A stretch of 64,000 bases of DNA from Ureibacillus acetophenoni (GTDB taxonomy: Bacteria > Bacillota > Bacilli > Bacillales_A > Planococcaceae). The position numbers were made by a program, and so were the translations under genes. The stretch covers positions 62,001 to 126,000 of the forward strand of contig NZ_OBQC01000001.1 of the NCBI RefSeq assembly GCF_900220965.1, given 5' to 3'. The number at the start of each line of letters is the position of its first letter. The stretch's first letter is position 1. The notes below the pieces were generated by a model. It saw only the letters and a list, made by a program, of their open reading frames with translations, made no database searches and had not been told where the DNA came from. Of this stretch, positions 45,143 through 53,258 are shown in pieces.

Positions 45143-45616
45143 ATGATACATGTTCAGTATATGAAACCTTTCTACACAAAAGTAACAGATAATACTTTGC
45201 GTTTAGTGTTCGCGTATCAATATTTTTCAATAACCAAGGACGATGAGTTGTACCACTTCATTCCAGTGGATGGAAAAGAAATGATTATTAACCTAAACAC
45301 GATGCAAATTGAAAACTTATCGGAAATTTTTGTGTTCCAGCGCGGCAACCGTTTTGTCCGTTATCCTTTGTACCAACTGCTGGTGCAATCTGATGTACAC
45401 GATCACTTAATGGCAATCATTGATGAGGCTGTATCGCAGAAGGAAACTGTAAATCTTGTCACTGGGAAGGAAGAATCAGAGATTGATGACATCATTTCTG
45501 TTTTAGAGGAACAAAACTTGGAAAGGCTCATTGACGAGGCTTTAGCCGAGCGCAATGAAGAACTTTTCTACGCTTTAGTAGGGAAGAGAGAGAAGTACCA
45601 ATCGAAAAGTGGTTAA
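45143..45616 (+). CDS. IDEAL-domain protein
   Basis: A 157-residue protein whose C-terminus contains the short helical IDEAL motif (LIDEALAERNEELFYAL), found in several Bacillales proteins and thought to mediate protein interaction. The N-terminal 100 residues are a beta-rich domain (FYTKVTDNTLRLVFAYQYF) that I do not recognise. AGGAGGGGAATT precedes ATG 45143. A cre-like site upstream hints at carbon-source control. Followed by a strong bidirectional terminator. Confidence 0.75.
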   Translation: MIHVQYMKPFYTKVTDNTLRLVFAYQYFSITKDDELYHFIPVDGKEMIINLNTMQIENLSEIFVFQRGNRFVRYPLYQLLVQSDVHDHLMAIIDEAVSQKETVNLVTGKEESEIDDIISVLEEQNLERLIDEALAERNEELFYALVGKREKYQSKSG

Positions 45617-45728
45617 TTTCGTTGTAGAATTCCGTGGGTATGATAGCTAGTTAGTTAAAATCCTTTTTCTCAATAGCATACATGACTGGCAGATAACGGA
45701 GGAACAAACAGCATGTCTCAACAACAAT

Positions 45729-45769
45729 AAAAAAGCACCTCGATTTTTTATAAATCGCAGGTGCTTTTA
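45729..45769. terminator. bidirectional terminator after the IDEAL gene
   Basis: AAAAGCACCT pairs with AGGTGCTTTT and an inner GATTT/AAATC stem; A and T runs flank both sides, so it can serve the gene on each strand. Confidence 0.88.
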
Positions 45770-45882
45770 CTATTTCAGTATGGTTGGTGTGAAAATTTAC
45801 TCATTTAAAGATTGGTCTTTGGACTTTCTAAAAAAGGGAGGGGGAAAGCAAAACTAATAGCGATGGCAAAAAACAACAAATT

Positions 45883-45984
45883 TTATAAAATAAAAAGGTG
45901 AATAATTGTAACAACAATTCCAGAGCCAATAATCCCAAACAGCCAATCTTCCTTCGTCAATGAATAGAATTTAGAATCCTTCAC
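45883..45984 (-). CDS. small single-span membrane protein, 33 residues
   Basis: Reading the minus strand from GTG 45984, the protein is MKDSKFYSLTKEDW followed by one hydrophobic helix ending HLFIL. GGTGGGATAG lies just upstream. The charged head plus a single clean transmembrane helix supports a real small gene, but I have no family for it. Its transcript would reach the bidirectional terminator at 45729. Confidence 0.5.
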   Translation of the reverse strand: MKDSKFYSLTKEDWLFGIIGSGIVVTIIHLFIL

Positions 45985-46117
45985 ACCTATCCCACCTTCT
46001 ATAGATTATCCCTATTATTACCAAAATGGAGGGAGGTTATTCAATTAAAAGTTAGATTTGTTCGAAAATGGTATTGGTGATTATTGGGGATGGGCGAGGT
46101 GTTTGCAAGGAAGGTGA

Positions 46118-46710
46118 TGATAGCAAATAAAATATCAAAATCCGTAAATAAACCCTGCAAATTCGCAAGTAAATCATCAGAAATCGCAAGTAATCAGGAT
46201 TTCGTAAATAGGGTGTGGAAATTGCAAATAAACCCCGCAGAATCGCAAGTAAACCTCGTAATATCGCAAGTAAATCATCAGAAATCGCAAGTAAATGGGA
46301 TATCGCAAATAGAATACCGAAACCCGCAAATAAACCCTCCAAATTCGCAAGTAACCCTCTCAATATCGCAAGTAAATCATCAGAAATCGCAAGTAAATGG
46401 GATATCGCAAATAGACTACCGAAACCCGCAAATAAACCTTTCAAATTCGCAAATAATCCTCTTAATATCGCAAGTAAATCATCAGAAATCGCAAGTAATC
46501 AGGATTTCGCAAATAGACTACCGAAACCCGCAAATAGCCCCTCTAAATTCGCAAGTAAGCCTTGTAATATCGCAAGTAAATCATCAGAAATCGCAAGTAA
46601 TCAGGATTTCGCAAATAAACTACCGAAACCCGCAAATAAACCCTCTAAATTCGCAAGTAACCCTCTCAATATCGCAAGTAAACCCCAAGTTTTCGCAAAT
46701 AAACAATCCC
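46118..46710. repeat. TCGCAA array 4 (102-nt higher-order period)
   Basis: Plus-oriented TCGCAA(A/G)TA cores. The marker AAATCATCAG starts at 46272, 46374, 46476 and 46578, an exact 102-nt period. It fills the space between the small membrane-protein region and the csaB terminator. Confidence 0.95.
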
Positions 46711-46712
46711 CA

Positions 46713-46750
46713 TCAAAAAAATGCCCTGAAAGCCAAGCTTTCAGGACACT
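46713..46750 (-). terminator. terminator of csaB
   Basis: On the minus strand GTCCTGAAAGC pairs with GCTTTCAGGGC and is followed by ATTTTTTTG. Confidence 0.92.
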
Positions 46751-46767
46751 CAAATTCAACTCTTCAA

Positions 46768-47847
46768 TTACTTTTTAAAAACTTCCAAAGCAAGCTTCGC
46801 CGTTTCAAGCGCTCCGATTTGCAACTTTTCAACTTTACTACGGATTGCCGCTTCAGCAGCGCTTCGATCAGATAGCACAGCAGTAGAACGATCATACAGA
46901 GCTTGTCCGCTCCAATCATCCTTTTCCACATGTCCCAATACCGGTTGGGAAACGATATCTGCGAATGCATCGATTTTCGGATCGTATGATAGAGCGATGA
47001 ATGGTGTGTATTGGATTGCCGCGAAGATTAAAGAATGGAGTCTTAGTCCAATCAATAACGCCGATTCACCAATGACCGCAATCTTCTCTTCAATCGAGAG
47101 ATCCGCAGGTGCAATGACGCTAGCTTCCTTCATCATCTCAGCAACAGAAGCAGAAGCTTTCGCATCATGTTCACCGTGCATCGGGACAAACACAATCTTC
47201 ACACCGCTCGCAGCAAGGCGATCTAATCCATCCGCAATCTTTTCCATAAACGGTACTGACGATGGCCAATCTCGCACACTGACAGAAACATATGAATCGT
47301 CAGCCCACGATTGCGAAGCCAACCAATCACTTCGGAAGTCACTACCGCTCAGCCCAATCACTGGGTCAGGTACAACCTTAATATCTTTCTTCACGCCAAT
47401 CCCGCGAAGCAATTCGCGTGACGCTTCATCACGCACCGTAATACCGTCAACTTTATTTAACATACCCTTAGTAATAAACTTACTAATCCATTTATCAATC
47501 GGGCCCATACCTTGCGCGTAAATAAACACCGGCTTGCCATGCTTTTTTGCCATGCGCATAATTCCTGTATAATACGGAATCGACTTCAATCCAGTCTTGT
47601 CCTGTAGCAAACTACCGCCGCCACTCACAAGACCATCCGCTTCTTTCAGCACAGCGCCGACTTCAGCAAACTTCCATCGATTCACCGCATTCACACCATA
47701 AGTCGCGGCAGTGGACTCCGGATTATTCGATAATACCGTAATCTTAACTTCTGGATCTAACTTACGAAATGCTGAAATGATTGAGAAGAGAATCGCCTCA
47801 TCACCAACATTATCAAACCCGTAATAGCCAGATAAAACGATGTGCAC
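46768..47847 (-). CDS. csaB: polysaccharide pyruvyl transferase CsaB
   Basis: Adds ketal pyruvate from PEP to the secondary cell wall polymer; SLH domains bind the pyruvylated polymer, so this enzyme is needed to attach S-layer proteins. The sequence (about 359 residues) has SGYYGFDNVGDEAIL at its N-terminus and GLRLHSLIFAA near the end, the family hallmarks. GTG 47847 follows GGAGGGG by 6 nt; the ATG at 47862 overlaps that site. It ends a run of four envelope genes and lies within 10 kb of two SLH proteins. Confidence 0.94.
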   Translation of the reverse strand: MHIVLSGYYGFDNVGDEAILFSIISAFRKLDPEVKITVLSNNPESTAATYGVNAVNRWKFAEVGAVLKEADGLVSGGGSLLQDKTGLKSIPYYTGIMRMAKKHGKPVFIYAQGMGPIDKWISKFITKGMLNKVDGITVRDEASRELLRGIGVKKDIKVVPDPVIGLSGSDFRSDWLASQSWADDSYVSVSVRDWPSSVPFMEKIADGLDRLAASGVKIVFVPMHGEHDAKASASVAEMMKEASVIAPADLSIEEKIAVIGESALLIGLRLHSLIFAAIQYTPFIALSYDPKIDAFADIVSQPVLGHVEKDDWSGQALYDRSTAVLSDRSAAEAAIRSKVEKLQIGALETAKLALEVFKK

Positions 47848-47882
47848 TAAGCACCCCTCCAAACACTACTCCGCAATCACCA

Positions 47883-49826
47883 TTACGGAGTTTCCATATA
47901 TCTCTTAGCCTTTGCATAATAATGGCTTAAAACTTTGTAAATAAGAATAAACACAAGACCCACTACAAATCCTAAGACAACACTATAAAATGTACGTAGT
48001 AGTGATATACCAATTGGAATGTGTAAATGTGTAAATGTATTAACAATTGATAAGAAACCGATAACACCTGGGATTAAGAAAATCATACCCAGCTTACGAT
48101 GAATTCCCATCACATAAAGTGCCAAAACAAATAATGGGAAGCCGATTAAAAATTCCTTCGTTCTTGGACGTACATATAAAATGTCTTCTATAAGCTGTCT
48201 AAGTTTTAACTCCAAACCGCTAACCGGCCCAAAGTTACCTGTTCTCATCATATAGAACATACCTACAGCAGCAACAATTACAGCAACTAGTAAATGCCAA
48301 AACTTAATTTCTTTATCTAACAACAATCCTGTTTGCTTAATACCTGTTTTCAGACCACCAGAACCAATATTTGTCCAGTTCAATAATACAAATAATGCAA
48401 TTCCTGCAATTGGGACAATATAAACAAGTTTAACCCCTCTAAATGCTTCATAACCAGAAATAAATCCATTGCCGTTCAATAAACCAATAACAATCGCAAT
48501 TCCTATCAAACTAATACCGACAGCTTTTACGTATTGAACTAAAATATTTCTAATCTTTGTCGATCCATTTGAAGCTTTTATAACTGCATAAATCGGTGTA
48601 ATGCAGGCAATCACTAAAGCAAATGCTTGGATAAATAATAGACGGTCGAGCACAAAATAAGCTCCAGCCAATAACACCATAAATCCTGTTGCAAGAAGAC
48701 GTAAAATCTGACTTCTTACTAACTCAGACATGATGTATGTAAAGATAATTCCAGAAAGTAAAACCAGTGCTGTTACCCATGAAGGGACAGAAATTTTATC
48801 AAACAGAATTGGTGCCCCTGGTGTAAAATGAGGAGCCGTTTTTTCCATTTTTGCTTGAACATCTGTTATATAACGAATAGTTTCATCTAAGTTCTCTTCT
48901 GCATTTCCTTTTTCTCTAATGTGCCAGAAAAACGATTTAATATTTCGTTCTTTGATTGCACGTATGGATCGGTCAACTCCTTCTGGGACATTCAACTTAG
49001 ACTCTTTATTGATATCCATACTGATCAAACGGATAATGTCATAATCTGTTGCTTTGGCAAAGACCTCTTCGCCTCGTTGTTTTTTATTATCACCATCAAT
49101 GGAATAATAATAGTACCCAGCATCTTTTAATCTCTTGACTATTTGATGATGAATGTTTTTATCTTCAACGCTAAGCCCATACCCAATCATTTCTTCTCCA
49201 ATGCCTAAAATACCTGAAACATTTTCATTTTTGAAAGAAACAAGTTGGTCAACAATATTTTCATTCACATGTTCTTCGTCATTTTTCGCTCGGAAAATAT
49301 GCATAAGACCATGACTATTAATTTTTTCAATTGCAGCAACGTTATAGCCAATCGGCGTGTCTATATAGTAATTGCCATTGTTCTTAGGTAAGAAATAAAA
49401 AGGCACATCACCTATTACTATTTCATCAGGTTGAATGACATCTTTTAAGAAGTCTCGGAAATCCGGATCTTCAGGGATGCTAACATATAAACCCTTTTTG
49501 CCATCAAACTCATCTTTAAAAGGTGAAAATAGCAATAAACTTTTTAGTTCATACTCATCATAAACAGCTAATACACCTTGTTCTTCTAATTCTTCTAATG
49601 AAGAAGGCTCAATACTCACCGTCGTCAGCCCAGCCTCTTTCAATCTAGAGAGGACAGTATCAACAGATAGTTCACTATTTTCTGCTACATGCAGTATCTC
49701 ATCATAAGGAATAATAATTTCATAATTGTTGCTCGATGTTTCAACATTCCACCTATTGACTAGGCCGGGAATTGATATGATTAGTAGGGCAACGACGACT
49801 AACCATAGCCATTTTTGTTTTACCAT
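47883..49826 (-). CDS. DUF5693 multi-pass membrane protein
   Basis: A 647-residue protein with an N-terminal membrane anchor (about 5-22), a large probably extracellular region (about 25-335) and roughly nine membrane helices from about 350 to 640. This matches the DUF5693 family, which regularly lies between csaB and a polysaccharide flippase in S-layer-forming Bacilli. No reaction is known; the context suggests a role in assembly or modification of the secondary wall polymer. Start ATG 49826 lies 15 nt after the flippase gene. Confidence 0.85.
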   Translation of the reverse strand: MVKQKWLWLVVVALLIISIPGLVNRWNVETSSNNYEIIIPYDEILHVAENSELSVDTVLSRLKEAGLTTVSIEPSSLEELEEQGVLAVYDEYELKSLLLFSPFKDEFDGKKGLYVSIPEDPDFRDFLKDVIQPDEIVIGDVPFYFLPKNNGNYYIDTPIGYNVAAIEKINSHGLMHIFRAKNDEEHVNENIVDQLVSFKNENVSGILGIGEEMIGYGLSVEDKNIHHQIVKRLKDAGYYYYSIDGDNKKQRGEEVFAKATDYDIIRLISMDINKESKLNVPEGVDRSIRAIKERNIKSFFWHIREKGNAEENLDETIRYITDVQAKMEKTAPHFTPGAPILFDKISVPSWVTALVLLSGIIFTYIMSELVRSQILRLLATGFMVLLAGAYFVLDRLLFIQAFALVIACITPIYAVIKASNGSTKIRNILVQYVKAVGISLIGIAIVIGLLNGNGFISGYEAFRGVKLVYIVPIAGIALFVLLNWTNIGSGGLKTGIKQTGLLLDKEIKFWHLLVAVIVAAVGMFYMMRTGNFGPVSGLELKLRQLIEDILYVRPRTKEFLIGFPLFVLALYVMGIHRKLGMIFLIPGVIGFLSIVNTFTHLHIPIGISLLRTFYSVVLGFVVGLVFILIYKVLSHYYAKAKRYMETP

Positions 49827-49841
49827 AAATGTGTTCCTCTC

Positions 49842-51398
49842 CTATTTAATTTTTTTACCGATCACCGGCAGTTGTTTCAAATCTTGTTTTGTAATGGTTT
49901 TTGTTACATATAAAAGAGCAAAGTAAATCATTCCACCAACACCCATTGCAATAAATACGTAAGCTAACGCGAGGATTCGTGACCAATCCACCAGGTCAAA
50001 CATCAACGTAGGAATCCCCACAACGCATCCCATTACAATAGAAGAAAGTACGATCATGATCACTTGTCTATTAATGATAGAATAACGAATTCTTTTGAAA
50101 ATAAATAGCGAATTTACAATAAATAACACAACATATACAAATAAAGTCGAAATCGCTGCACCATCTAATCCGTACAGTTGGATGAAGAACATATTAGACA
50201 CGATTTTCAATAAAACCCCGCCAATAATGATCGTCGCCGCCATTCGCTCAGAACCCATCCCCTGTAAAATTCCCGTTCCTAAAATCGTTAACGAAGTAAA
50301 CACAGAGCTTATGTTGATGATTGCTAACATCGAACTTCCTTCTAAATTCGTAAACAAAGCTAAGTTCAATGGCAATGTTAAAGCGAATAAACCAAGGGCA
50401 GCTGGCCAAGATATAAGGTGTGTCATTCTATGAGTACGTTCAATAACGGAACGAGTTCCTATTAAATCATTTTCCGCAAGCTTCTTTGTAATCAACGGAA
50501 TTAACGGCAGAATAATCGAAGTCGCAAAAACGGTAGCAATTTGCACCATCGTCTGTCCACGTCCATAAATACCGTATAAATAATTGATTCGTTCAGCTTC
50601 CACACCAATATTTCTCAAACTTGCTGTAACAGTAAAGGAATCAACAAAATTAAATAAGGCCATCATGACAGAACCGATGGCAATCGGAATCGATAACTTT
50701 AAGATCACTTTACTCCAATTAGAGAACTCACCAACTGAATATTTCGTCTTCGATTTCACTTTGTCTTTCGAACGACTAAACTTCAATCGTAAATAGACAA
50801 GGGAAGCAAGGGCACCAAATACAGAGCCAATCATCACGCCACCAGCGACCATGTCGTTAGAATAATCCATTGAAACAAGTACATAAGCAGCGACCAAAAT
50901 AATCCCAACACGTATTAATTGTTCAAGTACTTGCGAAATCGCTGTCGGTTGCATATTGCCGTAACCTTGGAAAAATCCACGATACACGGCCATATACGGA
51001 GCAACTAACAAAGTAAGTGCAACAACAATTAATGCAATACGAGTCGATGGTCCACCAAGGGCATTTGCAATTTCATTGGAGAATCCATAAATGATCGAAA
51101 AACTTAGCACACCAAAAGAAAGGGCCAAAATACTTGCGGTAACATAAATGTCCCTTACTTTGTCAGGCTCATTATTCGCATTCACTTGGGCAATCAACTT
51201 CGAAATCGCAACAGGAATCCCTGCCACCGATAAATAAAGTGCAACCATATAAACGGGGTACACCATACTAAAAATCCCGAGCACTTCATCTCCAGCGATA
51301 TTTTGCAAAGGAATGCGGAAAACACTACCCAAGATCTTTGATAGGAGAGTCGCTACTGTCAGGATTAGCGTACTTTTGACAAAAGTGGATTGACTCAT
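49842..51398 (-). CDS. MOP-superfamily polysaccharide flippase
   Basis: A 518-residue membrane protein with about 14 hydrophobic helices, of the MATE-like/Wzx/MurJ-SpoVB type that flips lipid-linked saccharides across the membrane. The N-terminal segment TLLSKILGSVFRIPLQNIAG and the AVYRGFFQGYGNMQPTAISQ segment are typical of the oligosaccharide flippase family. Its ATG overlaps the end of tagA by 4 nt, so the pair is coupled; the likely cargo is the undecaprenyl-linked wall polymer whose second sugar TagA adds. Confidence 0.9.
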   Translation of the reverse strand: MSQSTFVKSTLILTVATLLSKILGSVFRIPLQNIAGDEVLGIFSMVYPVYMVALYLSVAGIPVAISKLIAQVNANNEPDKVRDIYVTASILALSFGVLSFSIIYGFSNEIANALGGPSTRIALIVVALTLLVAPYMAVYRGFFQGYGNMQPTAISQVLEQLIRVGIILVAAYVLVSMDYSNDMVAGGVMIGSVFGALASLVYLRLKFSRSKDKVKSKTKYSVGEFSNWSKVILKLSIPIAIGSVMMALFNFVDSFTVTASLRNIGVEAERINYLYGIYGRGQTMVQIATVFATSIILPLIPLITKKLAENDLIGTRSVIERTHRMTHLISWPAALGLFALTLPLNLALFTNLEGSSMLAIINISSVFTSLTILGTGILQGMGSERMAATIIIGGVLLKIVSNMFFIQLYGLDGAAISTLFVYVVLFIVNSLFIFKRIRYSIINRQVIMIVLSSIVMGCVVGIPTLMFDLVDWSRILALAYVFIAMGVGGMIYFALLYVTKTITKQDLKQLPVIGKKIK

Positions 51399-52138
51399 TT
51401 TGTAGACCCCTGACCAGTACGTTTCATCTTACGAACTTTTAGTGCGAACTTTGGTAGGACAAGCATTCTACCAAAACGACTTGGTTGTTTCAGAAGGCGG
51501 TAAAGCCATTCAAGATTCATTTTTTGCCAAATAACTGGAGCACGTTTCACCGTACCAGCGATTACATCGAAAGAACCTCCAACACCAATAAACACACCAT
51601 GGTCAAACTTGTCCATATTTTGAGTAATCCATCTTTCTTGTCTAGGTACACCAAGAGCAACGAAAATAAGGTCAGGTTTTAATGCTGCAGCTTTTTCGGC
51701 AATATCGTTATTATCCCAGTCAAAAAATCCATCATGATATCCGACGATGTCAATACCTGGATAGGTTGCATGAATATTTTCGACAGTTTTTTCAATCGTT
51801 TCTTTTTGCGCTCCTAATAGGAAGATTTTATAGCGCTTTTTGTCGCCATCCTCAAGTAAGCGAACCATCGTATCATAACCCGTCACTCGTTCAGGTAGTG
51901 GTGTGCCAAGCATAGACGCGGCTTTTACAACCCCAATCCCATCCGCACAGATGTATGTAGCTTGTTTCACGTAATTCATTAACTCGGGATCTTCATTTGC
52001 GCGCATCACAATCTCTGGATTCGCTGTAATAACAAATGTTTTCTGTTTTTCGTCAACACGCTTCTCTAAGAGCGTGACAAAGTCTTCTTGTGTCGTATGT
52101 AAAAACGGAACATTCATAATCGTTACAAATTTCATCAA
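51395..52138 (-). CDS. tagA: WecG/TagA/CpsF-family glycosyltransferase
   Basis: Transfers ManNAc from UDP-ManNAc to undecaprenyl-PP-GlcNAc, the second step of teichoic-acid or secondary-polymer linkage-unit synthesis. The 247-residue GT26 protein has TANPEIVMRANED, ADGIGVVKAA and the FVALGVPRQERWI segment with the conserved Gln-Glu-Arg. UDP-ManNAc would come from WecB (14.4 kb). Start is one of two tandem ATGs (52138, 52135). First gene of the envelope run tagA-flippase-DUF5693-csaB. Confidence 0.93.
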   Translation of the reverse strand: MMKFVTIMNVPFLHTTQEDFVTLLEKRVDEKQKTFVITANPEIVMRANEDPELMNYVKQATYICADGIGVVKAASMLGTPLPERVTGYDTMVRLLEDGDKKRYKIFLLGAQKETIEKTVENIHATYPGIDIVGYHDGFFDWDNNDIAEKAAALKPDLIFVALGVPRQERWITQNMDKFDHGVFIGVGGSFDVIAGTVKRAPVIWQKMNLEWLYRLLKQPSRFGRMLVLPKFALKVRKMKRTGQGSTK

Positions 52139-52324
52139 AATTCAAACCTTTCATCTTATAACCTTCATACTGCCAACAATCATACCATAAATGAATTAGC
52201 AGGAATATATTTATAATCTATCAGAATGTAGATTTCATGCGTGTAAAAACGGTGTGGCAAAGATTAAATTTGTTACGGTATGAAAATTGCTGGCTTATTA
52301 AATTGCATGATTAGTACAGTAAAT

Positions 52325-53012
52325 CTGGTTACTTGCGAATTCAGGTGAAATACTTGCGATTCTGTGGAGAATATTTGCGATTTTGCGCGATCAATTTGCG
52401 AAATTGAGTTTACTTGCGAATTTGACTGAAATACTTGCGACTCTGCGGAAGGCATTTGCGAAATTGCTCATTCAATTTGCGAATTTCGGAGACCTATTTG
52501 CGATAATGAGTTTACTTGCGAATTTGGAAGAAATACTTGCGATTCTATGGAAGGTATTTGCGAAAATGCCCATTCAATTTGCGAATTTCGGGGATCTATT
52601 TGCGAAATTGAGTTTACTTGCGAATTTGAATGAAATACTTGCGATTCTGTGGAAAGTATTTGCGAAAATGCCCATTCCATTTGCGAATTTCGGGGATCCA
52701 TTTGCGAAATTGAGTTTACTTTCGAATCTGGCAGAAATACTTGCGATTCTGTGGAAGCTATTTGCGAATTCGCCCATTCAATTTGCGGATTTCGGGGATC
52801 CATTTGCGATAATGAGTTTACTTGCGAATTTGGAGGAAATACTTGCGATTCAACGGAAGGTATTTGCGAAAATGCTCAATCAATTTGCGAATTTTGGGGA
52901 TCCATTTGCGAAATTGAGTTTACTTGCGAATTCGGCAGAAATACTTGCGAATCAGCGGAAGGTATTTGCGAAATCACACATTCAATTTGGATCTCGGAGA
53001 TCCATTTGCAAT
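52325..53012. repeat. TCGCAA array 5, inverted orientation (102-nt higher-order period)
   Basis: The same core as the other arrays but on the opposite strand (TACTTGCGA, TATTTGCGA on the plus strand). The marker GAGTTTACTTGCG starts at 52406, 52508, 52610, 52712 (diverged) , 52814 and 52916: six copies at exactly 102 nt. It sits between the 5' end of tagA and the 3' end of the SLH glucosaminidase gene. The next 200 bases (53013-53210) show no gene. Confidence 0.95.
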
Positions 53013-53209
53013 TTCTAAGTCTGCAAACAAAATCCATCAGCTTTCCATGTAAATCTACATATATATAACTCAAATCCCTCATTCACCGAAATCAACACAC
53101 GACATAACCAAAATTAAGCGCAACCTGCACATAATTCCGAATATGTCGTATCCCGATTCCGTCAGCCGGCGTTTTCAGCATTTGTAAAACACCTAACTTG
53201 AAATAAACG

Positions 53210-53248
53210 CCCCAAACAAAAAACAACCCAAGCGAAACTCCGCTTGGG
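53210..53248 (-). terminator. terminator of the SLH glucosaminidase gene
   Basis: CCCAAGCG and CGCTTGGG form a perfect stem; on the minus strand it is followed by TTGTTTTTTG. It lies 10 bp after the stop codon. Confidence 0.92.
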
Positions 53249-53258
53249 CCATTAACAC

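Noticed and set aside
52383-53018. Long open frame (about 211 codons) across array 5, and similar frames over the other arrays
   Set aside because: They arise because repeat steps are multiples of three and lack stops. Frames are open on both strands, no ribosome-binding site is present, and the products are simple heptad repeats.
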